Source: Kutzneria chonburiensis
GTDB taxonomy: Bacteria > Actinomycetota > Actinomycetes > Mycobacteriales > Pseudonocardiaceae
Direction of reading: 5' to 3'
Assembly (NCBI RefSeq): GCF_028622115.1
Contig: NZ_CP097263.1
Span: 9,311,501 to 9,375,500, forward strand
DNA length: 64,000 nt
The position numbers were made by a program, and so were the translations under genes. Below are positions 38,772-48,232 of the stretch, in pieces (within the stretch, counting starts at the first letter, position 1; every line of letters starts with the position of its first letter). The notes under the pieces were generated by a model. That model was not told where the DNA came from. It saw only the letters and a list, made by a program, of their open reading frames with translations, and did no database searches.

Positions 38772-41700
38772 GTGGCCGGCAGTGGCGAGACGCAGGCGGA
38801 TGCGGAGGTTGGCACGCTCAGCGTGCCTGCCTGGCAGCTGCGTTGGCGGGCTCCGGAACTGAGCCTGGTGCTCAGCGACCGGGCGTCAGCCCTCGCCACG
38901 GGTCGCCGGGACGATGTGGAGCGGTTGAGGGCGGAGACGCTCGCGGTATTCGCCCTCAACCAGCTCGACAAGGGTGTTCAAGCGGTCGAACGCGCAGTTG
39001 CAGCGCTCAAGGCTGCTGAGGCAGGCAATCATGACGAGATCGGCTGGCGGCTTCGCATCGAATTGGCGGCCTGCGCGCGCGCCGCAGGGGTACCGCTGAC
39101 CGGATTTGGTGTGCTCAAGCCGGTTTTGCGGACTGACGGCGTGCCGCCGGAGGTACGGGCATCTGCGCTCGTCGGGCTGACGGACTGCCTGGTGCTGATC
39201 GGTCGGAGCAAGGAGCTGACCGACGGGCTGGATCAGGCCGATCAGCTTTACGGCGAGGACACTGCTCTCGACGATGACGAGAAGTTGCTGTCGAGGGCAT
39301 TGCTGCGTGCTTCTGCGGCGCGACAGCATCGTCGATGGGGCGACTTGAAGGCTGCCGTTGGGGCGGCGCAGGACGGTCTCGCCCTGCTCGGCGAGTTGAG
39401 CGACGCGAAGGCTGACTCCGGGTACGTCGCCAGCCGGTTGGTGCTGGAACTCGTCTGTGCCTTGATGGATTCCGAGCAGCTGGCGGACGCGGTGAAGGCC
39501 GCTGAGGAACTGCTCGAACGACCCGTGCGGGCACCGTCGGCGGCAGCGGTCGGCTGGCTCAAGCTGGCGTTGGCGACGCGTGTCCACCTGCCGGCCGGCC
39601 GGACGGCCATTGCCAACGACCTGCTGCTCGATGTCGCCGATAGTGCTGTGCGGCATCAGCTTGATCCGCTGCTGTCGGAGAGCATGCTGGCGCTGTCGCA
39701 TGTTCACGAGATGGCCGGTCAACTCGCTGAAGCGTTGATCTGTCTGCGCAGCGCCCACACCGCGGAGCGGCGCCGGACTGCCGCCCTGTACACCGTGCGA
39801 ACGAAGCTCGCTGAGGAATTCGCGGCCGTACATCGCGAAAGTTCAGGGCTCAAGGAGCAGCTGCCGGGGTTGATCAGGCCGCGGAGGACCAACCCGGAGC
39901 CGCGTTCGGACACCGACGCTGTGACAGGGTTGCTGAACCGCAACGGATTCCGTCGGCAGATCGACGCCGTGGTCAACGGCGGTTACATCGACCACGCGTT
40001 GTCTCTGGTGCTGCTTGACGTCGACGTCGCCGGGACGAGCGGTAATGGTGTTGCTCCGGTGGACGAGCAGGTCATGCGCAAGATCGCCGATCGAGTGCGC
40101 GACACGGCTCCGGGCAAGGCCGCGGTTGGCCGAACCGCTGGTGACGAGTTGGCTGTGCTGCTGCCGGACACGACGCGGGACCAGGCTCAGCGTTGGGTGG
40201 AAGAACTCAGGTCTGAAGTGTCGCCGGGGTTGGCCGTCACGGTGACCACCGGTGTCGCTGAATATCGCCCGGGTAGCGGCGGCGAAGCGCTGCTCACCGA
40301 CGCGGATCAAGCCCTGTCGCAGGCCCGAGGCGGGGGCGGCCGGCGACGCCGTCGACCTGGTTGGTCGCGGCGCTGCACAGAAGGCCGAGACTACGGCGGA
40401 GCGAGTCGATCCAGCGCTTCGTCCGACTCCAGCACCTTCGGACGACTTGCCTCGCCGAAGGGTGCGGCGGGCTGACGAACAACCGGCGGGGTTGTCATCC
40501 GCGTGGGCTCAGGCGGCCGACCGATGGCGGATGGGCAATGCGGGCATGCCGTCCAACCCGGTGGAGATGGCGGATTCCGCGAACCTGTTCTCGGACGGGA
40601 CCCAGGCCTCGGACCGTGACCGGACGCAGGCACCAGGTGCGTTGGCGGCGTTCTTCCGTGCCGCGGCTGATTCGGCTTCGACGACGGTCGAGCCGCCGAA
40701 GGTCGAGTCCGCTGGTGGACGGCGGCGAGCCGAAGACCGTGAAACCGACGAGGAGAAGCCCTCCAACTCGCGGCGGCATGCCAATGACGAGACGGGCCGT
40801 CCGGGATTGGCCTCGTTGGTCGAGTTGCTGGCTGCCGCTGGGACTGGCGGCCGGCGTCGTGCGCCGGAACCACCCGACGCCGAGGCACTAGTTGCAACAG
40901 AGCCGACTGTCGAGCCGCAGACCGAGCAGCCGACGTCGACCGGGCGGCGTCGCCGAGCCGAATCGTTCGAACGCAGCGAGATTGCGGACGAGCTTCGTGC
41001 TGACTCAGGAAGGTGGCGGCTCGAGCCGCCGTCGACTCGGACCGCGAAGCAGGTACCTACGGTTGAACCTGCGGAGGTCCAGCCGTCCCAGCCGCTGGCT
41101 GCCTCTGTTGAAGATCCTTTTGTCCTGGCTGAAACACCAGCAGTAGTGAACACGCGCTCGACTGGAGACAACGAGCAGGCTGACGCCGGCACGGTTCCTT
41201 TCAGCACTCGTGCGGGCGTGCCGCATGAAGTCTTGGGGCAGGAGCGGGGCTCCGAGCGCGATCCGGAAAGCGCCTCCAAGCCGGATGCCGCCGTTGCGAC
41301 TGCCAGCTCGAGTGCCGATACGGCAGTGGCCGAGCGGTCCGCCGACGAGACGCCGGTGGTGCGCGAAGGTCGGCGCCCACGTTCGGAGTTGGCGGATCTG
41401 CTGGCCGAGGCACTGGTTGCCTTCGAGTCGACCGAACATGCCGGGCACACGAACTTCGACGACGAACCGCCGGCCGCCCGGCCGTACAAGGAGCCGTCGA
41501 CGGTCGATCAGTACGACTGGCAGCCGGAGCGGTCGGGGTCGAGGCACCGGCAGCCCGAACCGGAGGACCGGATCGAGGTGCCCAGCACTTCGTCCGAACC
41601 GCCGATGTTGTCCGATTGGGTGCTTTCTGGCCGAGAAAGCCAGCCGCCGCGATCCGACACGTCTGGGTTGGGTGACTGGGCCCCGACGCCGTACCGCGAG

Positions 41701-41787
41701 GACCGGCCGGCGGTCGATCATGATCCGCGACCGGTCGAGCCGGAACGGGACTGGTCGGACTGGACGTGGACCCCTCCGGAACGCTGA
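38772..41787 (+). pseudogene. GGDEF-like protein with long disordered tail, frameshifted near 40334
   Basis: GTG 38772 is 16 bp after ettA. Residues 1-365 are helical, TPR-like repeats; about 385-520 form a GGDEF-type domain with TDAVTGLLNRNGF and the active-site loop degenerated to RTAGDEL. The frame then breaks at CGGGGGCGG (40332-40336). Removing one G continues into a ~480-residue acidic, Pro/Ser/Glu-rich region with recurrent GRRRRAE-like motifs and a conserved-looking end (DWSDWTWTPPER), a 1004-residue product. The base is probably an indel. Whether it makes cyclic di-GMP is doubtful. It sits between ettA and gdh. Confidence 0.72.
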
Positions 41788-41953
41788 CCAGGCGAAAACC
41801 AACTCGTCAGTAACCTGAAGATGCGTGTCGGTGGCACCCGTCACAGGGTTCGATTCAGCTGCAACCCCTAGGCGTTTGCGGTGCGGCGACCCATCTAGGG
41901 TGGACTACGGTCCCGGCGCACCGAGGCGCCGGATAGCGTGGAGCCGCCTGAAA

Positions 41954-44900
41954 ATGACCTCGACTGGAGCCCCGTCCCGCCCTGCGACCGCCAGCACTGG
42001 CGTGAGCCGCGAAGACCGGCTGGACAGTCCCGAACAGGTACGCGATGAGCTGATCGGCGGCGCCGTTGCCGCCGCTCCGGAACTCGCAGAACTGATCCGC
42101 CTCTACTACCGCTACGTGCCCGCCGAGGAAGTCATCGACGACGACCCGAGCGACCTGGTCGGCGCGGTGCGATCCACCTACCAACTGGCGGACAACCGTG
42201 TCCCCGGCCGGCCGGTGGTTCGCATCCTCAACCCGACGCGGTCCCAGGACGGGTGGACGTGCCCGGTGACGGTCGTGCAGATCGTCACCGACGACATGCC
42301 CTACCTGGTCGACTCGATCTCGTCGGCGCTGATCCGCAGCGGAATCCAGGTGCACCGCGTCGTGCACCCGATCGTGGTGGTGCGCCGGGACGTGACGGGC
42401 GAGCTTCGCGAGGTGCTGCCGGAAGCGGACCCGGGCGACCCGCCGGCGGACACTCTCGCCGAGTCGTGGATGCACATCGAGGTCGACCTCATCACGGACG
42501 CTGAGCGCGGCCGGGAGCTCGAGAATCGCCTCATCACGGTGGTCAACGACGTCCGTGAGGTCGTCGAGGACACCGACAAGATGGCGGGCACGGCCCTGCA
42601 GCTGGCGGACCAACTTGAGCAGGCGCCGCCGCAGCTGGATGCGGAGGAGGTCGGTGACGGCACGAGCCTGCTGCGGTGGTTGGCCCGGGGGCACTTCACC
42701 TTCATCGGCTATCGCCAGTACGAGCTGGTCGAGGACCCTGCTGGTGGTGAAGAGCCGGCGTTGCGTGCGGTGTTGGCTTCCGGTTTGGGTGTGCTGCGTC
42801 AGGACAGCCTGGCGGCGCGGAGCCTGACCGCCGGCCCGGACACTGCGGCACAGGCGCTGGCCCCGGAGCTGCTGGTGCTGACGCAGGCGAGTGCGCCGTC
42901 TGCGGTGCACCGTTCGATGTACCCGTACTACGTGGGCGTGAAGACGTTCGACGCCGACGGCAACGTCAGCGGCGAGCACCGATTCCTCGGTGTCTTCACC
43001 ACGTCGGCGTTGCACGAGGATGTGCTGGACATCCCGGTGATCAGCCGCCGGGTCCGCAACGTCATCCACCGAGCTGGCTTCCCGCTGGAGTCGTACTCCG
43101 GCCAGCGGATGCTCGAGGTCATTCAGAACTACCCGCGCAGCGAGCTGTTCTCCACCGACGCGGAAACTCTGTACGACATCGCCACGGGCGTGCTGGCCCT
43201 GGCCGAGCGTCGCCGGCTGCGGCTGTTTCTGCGCCGCGACCCGTACGGGCGGTTCTACTCGTGCCTGGTGTATCTGCCGCGCGACCGCTACACGACGACG
43301 TCGCGGTTGGCGATGCAGGAAGTCCTGCTGGCTGAGCTGCAGGGCAAGAACCTCGAGTACAGCGCGCTGATCGGCGAGAGCCCACTGGCCCGCGTGCACT
43401 TCATGGTGCACACGGAGCCGAGCGAGGCGCCGGAGCTGAATGCTGCTCACATTCAGTCCCTGCTGGGTGAGGCCACCCGCAACTGGGACGACCGCATGGC
43501 GGACGCGATCCTGTCCGAGCACAACGAGCCCGAGCAGTCCTCGGAGCAGGTGAACCAGCTCGGCGCGGAGTCCGCCACCGAGCAGGGCCAGCGCTTCGCG
43601 ATGGCGTTCCCGGAGAGCTACAAGGAAGACTTCACCGCCACCGAAGGTCTGGCCGACCTGCGCCGGATCCAGCGACTGTCCGAGGGCGACCTGGACATGT
43701 CGTTCTACCTGCCGGCGGACGCGGAGCCGGGGGAGCGGCGGTTCAAGCTGTATCTCGCCGGCGCGCGGGTGACGCTGTCGCAGGTGTTGCCGGTGTTGCA
43801 GCGGATGGGCGTCGAGGTCGTCGACGAGCGGCCGTACGAGATCCAGCGCGAGGACGGCACCCAGTGCTGGATCTTCGACTTCGGTCTGCGCATGGAGCAG
43901 GGCGTACTTGACCGGCTCGCCACGCAGGACCTGGACACCGTCCGCGTTCTGTTCCAGGACGCGTTCGCGGCGGCCTGGCGCGACGAGGCGGAGGTCGACA
44001 GCTTCAACGCCCTCGTGCTGCGCGCCGGGCTCGGCTGGCGGCAGGCGTCGGTGCTCCGCGCGTACGCGAAGTACCTGCGCCAGGTGGGTATCCCGTACAG
44101 CCAGGACTACATCGAGGATGCGGTCCTGCGCTACACGAACGTCGCCGAGGCGCTGGTGCGGCTGTTCGAGTCGCGCTTCGACCCGGCGCTGTCGGACGAC
44201 ACCCGCGCCGGAGTGGTCTCGGCGTTGACGGCCGACATCTCGGAGCTGATCGACGAGGTCACCAGCCTCGACGCGGACCGGATCCTGCGGCAGCTGCTGT
44301 CGCTGATCAACGCGACGCTGCGGACGAACTACTTCGTGCGTGACGTGGACGGCAACGTGCGGCCGTACCTGGCGGTCAAGCTGGATTCCAGGTCACTGCC
44401 GGAGCTGCCGGATCCGAAGCCGCGCTTCGAGATCTTCGTGTACTCGCCGCGCTTCGAGGGCGTCCACCTGCGGTTCGGGCCGGTGGCCCGAGGCGGCCTG
44501 CGCTGGTCCGACCGGCGGGAGGACTTCCGCACCGAGATCCTGGGCCTGGTCAAGGCCCAGGCGGTGAAGAACGCTGTCATCGTGCCGGTCGGCGCGAAGG
44601 GCGGCTTCGTGCTCAAGCGGCCGCCGGCCCCCAAGGGCGACCCGGGCCTGGACCGCGAGGCGTTCCTGGCCGAGGGCATCACCTGCTACCGCATGTTCAT
44701 CTCAGGCCTGCTCGACCTGACCGACAACCTCGACTCGGGCGCGGTCGTGCCGGCCCCGCAGGTCGTCCGGTACGACGGCGACGACACGTACCTCGTCGTC
44801 GCGGCGGACAAGGGCACCGCGACGTTCTCGGACATCGCCAACGAGGTCGCGGGCAAATACGGCTTCTGGCTTGGTGACGCGTTCGCCTCCGGAGGCTCGG

Positions 44901-46924
44901 TCGGGTACGACCACAAGCAGATGGGCATCACCGCCAAGGGCGCGTGGGAGAGCGTCAAGCGGGCGTTCCGGGAACTGGGCGTCGACACGCAGACGCAGGA
45001 GTTCACGGTTGTCGGCGTCGGCGACATGTCCGGCGACGTGTTCGGCAACGGCATGCTGCTGTCCGAGCACATCCGACTGGTGGCGGCGTTCGACCACCGG
45101 CACGTCTTCCTCGACCCGAATCCGGTGGCGGCGCCGACCTTCGCCGAGCGGAAGCGCCTGTTCGAGCTGCCGCGCTCGTCGTGGGACGACTACGACCGCA
45201 GCCTGATCAGCGACGGCGGCGGGGTGTGGCCGCGGACGGCGAAGTCGATTCCGCTGAGCCCGCAGATCAAGGCGGCGCTGGGGATCGACGGCGACGTCGA
45301 GCACATGGCGCCGACCGATCTGATCAAGAGGATCTTGCTGGCGCCGGTCGACCTGCTCTGGAACGGTGGCATCGGCACCTACGTGAAGTCGGCGGCCGAG
45401 TCGCACGCGGAGGTCGGCGACAAGGCGAACGACGCGGTCCGGGTGGACGGCGCCGACCTGCGGGTGAAGGTTATCGGCGAAGGCGGCAACCTGGGGTTGA
45501 CGCAGCGTGGCCGGATCGAGTTCGCCCGTGCGGGCGGCCGGGTCAACACCGACGCGTTGGACAACTCGGCCGGTGTCGACTGCTCCGACCACGAGGTCAA
45601 CATCAAGATCCTGCTGGACCACCTCGTCGCCGAGGGCCAGCTGGACCGTGAGCACCGCAACGAGCTGCTGGCGGAGATGACCGACGAGGTCGGCATGCTG
45701 GTGCTCCGCGACAACTACTGGCAGAACAGTGTGCTGGGGGTCAGCCGGGCCCACGCGGCGCCGATGCTGTCGGTGCACGCGCGACTGGTCGACGACCTCG
45801 AAGCCAACCACGGCCTGGACCGCAACCTCGAGGCCCTGCCGTCGAGCATGCAGTTCAAGGCGCTGGAGAAGGCGGGCGACGGGCTGACCTCGCCGGAGCT
45901 GGCGACGCTGCTCGCGCACGTCAAGCTGGCGATCAAGGACGAGGTGCTGGCCAGCACCCTGCCCGACTCGGACGTGTTCGTGCGCCGGCTGCCGGAGTAC
46001 TTCCCGAGCAAGCTGCGGGAGCAGTTCGGCAACGCGATCGGCTCGCACCCGCTGCGCAAGCAGATCACCACGACGCTGCTGGTCAACGAGGTCGTCGACG
46101 GCGGCGGCATCTCCTACGCGTTCCGGCTGGCCGAGGAGGTCGGCGCGAGCTCGACCGACGCGGTCCGGGCCTATGCGGTGGTGACGAACGTCTACGGCCT
46201 GCCGGAGATCTGGCGCGAGATCGACGCGCTGGACAACAAGGTCTCCACGGATCTGCAAAATTCGCTGATGTTGGAGACGCGCCGACTGCTCGACCGTGCG
46301 TCCCGGTGGCTGCTGTCGAACCGCCCGCAACCGCTGGCCGTGGGCGCCGAGATCAATCGCTTCTCGGCGATGGTGAGCGAGTTGGCACCGCAGGCGCTGA
46401 ACCTGTTGCACGGCCGGGAGCGCGAGATCGTCGCCGGTCACGCGCAGCAGCTGCTCGACCAGGGTGCCCCCAAGCACTTGGCGGAGCGCGTTGCCGCACT
46501 GCTCTACACGTACGGCCTGCTGGACATCAGCGAGGTCGCGGAGCTGGCGGAGCGCGAAGGCCTGGGTGTGGAGCGCACGCACCAGGAGACCGCGGAGCTG
46601 TACTACGCGTTGTCGGAGCATCTGAACATCGACCAGATGCTCAGCTCGGTCAGCGCGCTGGAACGCGGCAACCGCTGGCACGCGCTCGCCCGCCTGGCGC
46701 TGCGCGACGACCTGTACTACTCGCTGCGGGCGATCACCCTCGACGTGCTCCGGCACAGCGACCCGGGTGAGAGCCCCGAGGTGAAGATCGCCAACTGGGA
46801 GCAGTCCAACGCCTCGCGGCTGGGCCGGGCCCGGGCAGCGCTGCAGGAGATCAGCCGGGTCGGCCGGCTCGATCTGGCGACGCTGTCGGTGGCGGCGCGG
46901 CAGGTGCGCAGCATGATCCGCTGA
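41954..46924 (+). CDS. gdh: NAD-specific glutamate dehydrogenase, large class
   Basis: 1656 residues from ATG 41954; an upstream in-frame start at 41825 would add 43 poorly conserved residues. Lengths of relatives are about 1590-1650. N-terminal ACT-like regulatory segments precede the catalytic core with FGPVARGGLRWSDRREDFRTE (two blocks), AVKNAVIVPVGAKGGFVLKR and GDMSGDVFGNGMLLS, then a helical C-terminal domain. It deaminates glutamate to 2-oxoglutarate; mycobacterial GDH is controlled by GarA and PknG. It follows ettA and the GGDEF-like gene as in related actinobacteria and ends at a strong terminator. Confidence 0.95.
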   Translation: MTSTGAPSRPATASTGVSREDRLDSPEQVRDELIGGAVAAAPELAELIRLYYRYVPAEEVIDDDPSDLVGAVRSTYQLADNRVPGRPVVRILNPTRSQDGWTCPVTVVQIVTDDMPYLVDSISSALIRSGIQVHRVVHPIVVVRRDVTGELREVLPEADPGDPPADTLAESWMHIEVDLITDAERGRELENRLITVVNDVREVVEDTDKMAGTALQLADQLEQAPPQLDAEEVGDGTSLLRWLARGHFTFIGYRQYELVEDPAGGEEPALRAVLASGLGVLRQDSLAARSLTAGPDTAAQALAPELLVLTQASAPSAVHRSMYPYYVGVKTFDADGNVSGEHRFLGVFTTSALHEDVLDIPVISRRVRNVIHRAGFPLESYSGQRMLEVIQNYPRSELFSTDAETLYDIATGVLALAERRRLRLFLRRDPYGRFYSCLVYLPRDRYTTTSRLAMQEVLLAELQGKNLEYSALIGESPLARVHFMVHTEPSEAPELNAAHIQSLLGEATRNWDDRMADAILSEHNEPEQSSEQVNQLGAESATEQGQRFAMAFPESYKEDFTATEGLADLRRIQRLSEGDLDMSFYLPADAEPGERRFKLYLAGARVTLSQVLPVLQRMGVEVVDERPYEIQREDGTQCWIFDFGLRMEQGVLDRLATQDLDTVRVLFQDAFAAAWRDEAEVDSFNALVLRAGLGWRQASVLRAYAKYLRQVGIPYSQDYIEDAVLRYTNVAEALVRLFESRFDPALSDDTRAGVVSALTADISELIDEVTSLDADRILRQLLSLINATLRTNYFVRDVDGNVRPYLAVKLDSRSLPELPDPKPRFEIFVYSPRFEGVHLRFGPVARGGLRWSDRREDFRTEILGLVKAQAVKNAVIVPVGAKGGFVLKRPPAPKGDPGLDREAFLAEGITCYRMFISGLLDLTDNLDSGAVVPAPQVVRYDGDDTYLVVAADKGTATFSDIANEVAGKYGFWLGDAFASGGSVGYDHKQMGITAKGAWESVKRAFRELGVDTQTQEFTVVGVGDMSGDVFGNGMLLSEHIRLVAAFDHRHVFLDPNPVAAPTFAERKRLFELPRSSWDDYDRSLISDGGGVWPRTAKSIPLSPQIKAALGIDGDVEHMAPTDLIKRILLAPVDLLWNGGIGTYVKSAAESHAEVGDKANDAVRVDGADLRVKVIGEGGNLGLTQRGRIEFARAGGRVNTDALDNSAGVDCSDHEVNIKILLDHLVAEGQLDREHRNELLAEMTDEVGMLVLRDNYWQNSVLGVSRAHAAPMLSVHARLVDDLEANHGLDRNLEALPSSMQFKALEKAGDGLTSPELATLLAHVKLAIKDEVLASTLPDSDVFVRRLPEYFPSKLREQFGNAIGSHPLRKQITTTLLVNEVVDGGGISYAFRLAEEVGASSTDAVRAYAVVTNVYGLPEIWREIDALDNKVSTDLQNSLMLETRRLLDRASRWLLSNRPQPLAVGAEINRFSAMVSELAPQALNLLHGREREIVAGHAQQLLDQGAPKHLAERVAALLYTYGLLDISEVAELAEREGLGVERTHQETAELYYALSEHLNIDQMLSSVSALERGNRWHALARLALRDDLYYSLRAITLDVLRHSDPGESPEVKIANWEQSNASRLGRARAALQEISRVGRLDLATLSVAARQVRSMIR

Positions 46925-46938
46925 GATCGACGGACGAC

Positions 46939-46971
46939 GGGCCCCGCCGGCGAGCGTCGCCGGTGGGGCCC
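46939..46971 (+). terminator. Terminator after gdh
   Basis: 15-bp stem GGGCCCCGCCGGCGA / TCGCCGGTGGGGCCC with one G-T pair and a GCG loop, 15 bp after the gdh stop. A weak TGTTCGT tail follows. Confidence 0.85.
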
Positions 46972-47064
46972 TGTTCGTACCGGCTGCCGTCCGTGAAATG
47001 GGCTCCGAGCTGGCTGAGTAGGATCCGATACCGAATCAGGGCATCAGCCAGGGAGGCGTTGTAG

Positions 47065-47496
47065 TTGGGTGTCTTCGTCGCGCAGGTGCGACCGCGGTGG
47101 TCCGACATGGATGCCTACGGGCACGTCAACCACGCGAACACGGTCACCCTTCTCGAAGAGGCGCGAGTCGCGCTCGTGTTCACCGAGGCGGCGAGGCAGG
47201 GCCTCGTCGACATGTCCCGCGGCATGGTCGTGGTGAAACTGGCGGTGGACTACCGCGTGCCCCTGGTGTTCGACGGGGGAGCGGTCGACATCGAGATGTC
47301 CGTGCGCGATCTGAAGGCGTCGTCGTTCATGCTGGACTACGCCGTGCGCACTGGTGGAAACGGTTCGTCGACGGTCGCGGTGACAGCGGAGACGCTGATC
47401 TGCGCCTACGACGTGGACGAGACGAGGCCGCGGCGGTTGACCGACGCCGAGCGGGACTTCCTCGCGAGCTGGCATTCCGGGGGCGCACGTGGCTGA
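47065..47496 (+). CDS. Hotdog-fold acyl-CoA thioesterase
   Basis: 143 residues, probably from TTG 47065, with GGGAGG 9 nt upstream. VRPRWSDMDAYGHVNHANTVTLLEEARV (two blocks) carries the 4HBT-type catalytic Asp followed by GHVNHA, and the strand MVVVKLAVDYRVPL is typical. It would hydrolyse acyl-CoA or aromatic acyl-CoA in the cytoplasm. It corresponds in position to mycobacterial Rv2475c beside gdh. The next gene overlaps by 8 bp. Confidence 0.88.
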   Translation: MGVFVAQVRPRWSDMDAYGHVNHANTVTLLEEARVALVFTEAARQGLVDMSRGMVVVKLAVDYRVPLVFDGGAVDIEMSVRDLKASSFMLDYAVRTGGNGSSTVAVTAETLICAYDVDETRPRRLTDAERDFLASWHSGGARG

Positions 47497-48124
47497 GTTG
47501 GTATTCGCCGATCCGTCGGAGCGCGACGACCTCGGCGCGTTCGTGGCCCGGGCCGTGCGCCTGGACCAACAAGGCGTCGTGCGCCTGCGCAACCGCGGCG
47601 AGGACCGGGTCGAGGCGTGGGTGGCGACGCCGTTCGACGTGTTGGCAACGCGGACCGTCGCCGGTTCGGCGACGCCGTCCGATGTGGCGGTCTCGGGCAG
47701 CGAACTGCTCGCCGGCCTGGCCATCCTGCGCGGCGACCGGGTGGATCCGGGTGCGTCGAAGGACCTGATGTGGCGTAGTGCCCTGCCCCCGGCTGACGGG
47801 TGGAAGCAGGTCGACGACCTGCCGGTGACCGTGATGACGGAGCTGGCCGACCAGGGCGTGGCGGTCGCGCGTGAGAACTCCGGCCCGCACGGCACGCCGC
47901 CGGCGTCGCTGCTGGACCAGACGGTGCTGACCGTCAGCGGCAGCGGACTGGACGTCAAGATTCCGCTGCGCTGCCTGTTCGCGCTGTCCGGGATGGGATT
48001 CCTGGGCTCCGGCGACACGGGCGACAACGTGCGCGTGACGGCGACCGACGCCTGGTTGCGCATCGACGCCCGGTTTGGCGCGGTGGTCCGTCGCCGCCAC
48101 GCGTTGCTGCCGTTGCTGGTCTGA
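47489..48124 (+). CDS. Conserved actinobacterial protein of unknown function
   Basis: 211 residues, GTG start inside the end of the thioesterase gene (8-bp overlap), so translation is coupled. No catalytic motif or membrane segment is seen; it is a soluble mixed alpha/beta protein with ADPSERDDLGAFVARAVRLD at the N-terminus and GFLGSGDTGDNVRV near the end. Its place next to the thioesterase corresponds to Rv2474c in mycobacteria, whose function I do not know. A partner role with the thioesterase is plausible. Confidence 0.75.
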   Translation: MAELVFADPSERDDLGAFVARAVRLDQQGVVRLRNRGEDRVEAWVATPFDVLATRTVAGSATPSDVAVSGSELLAGLAILRGDRVDPGASKDLMWRSALPPADGWKQVDDLPVTVMTELADQGVAVARENSGPHGTPPASLLDQTVLTVSGSGLDVKIPLRCLFALSGMGFLGSGDTGDNVRVTATDAWLRIDARFGAVVRRRHALLPLLV

Positions 48125-48230
48125 CGAAGTCCAGCAGTTCGACGAAGTCGAGCTCTTTTGCAAACTCGGGCTTTTTGTCGAAGTCGACTTCGCCGGCCGG
48201 GATGGGGCAGACCGGCGAAGTCGACCAGAT
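48125..48230. repeat. Degenerate TTCGAC/GAAGTCGA repeats between converging genes
   Basis: Repeated GACGAAGTC and TTCGACGAAGTCGA elements, a CTCTTTTGCAAACTC motif and a perfect 14-bp palindrome CGAAGTCGACTTCG (48179-48192) fill the spacer after the stop at 48124. It resembles the spacer at 23358-23510. Confidence 0.6.
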
Positions 48231-48232
48231 GG

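Noticed and set aside
44702-46756. 684-codon minus-strand frame inside gdh
   Set aside because: Antisense shadow; gdh on the plus strand has continuous conserved motifs.
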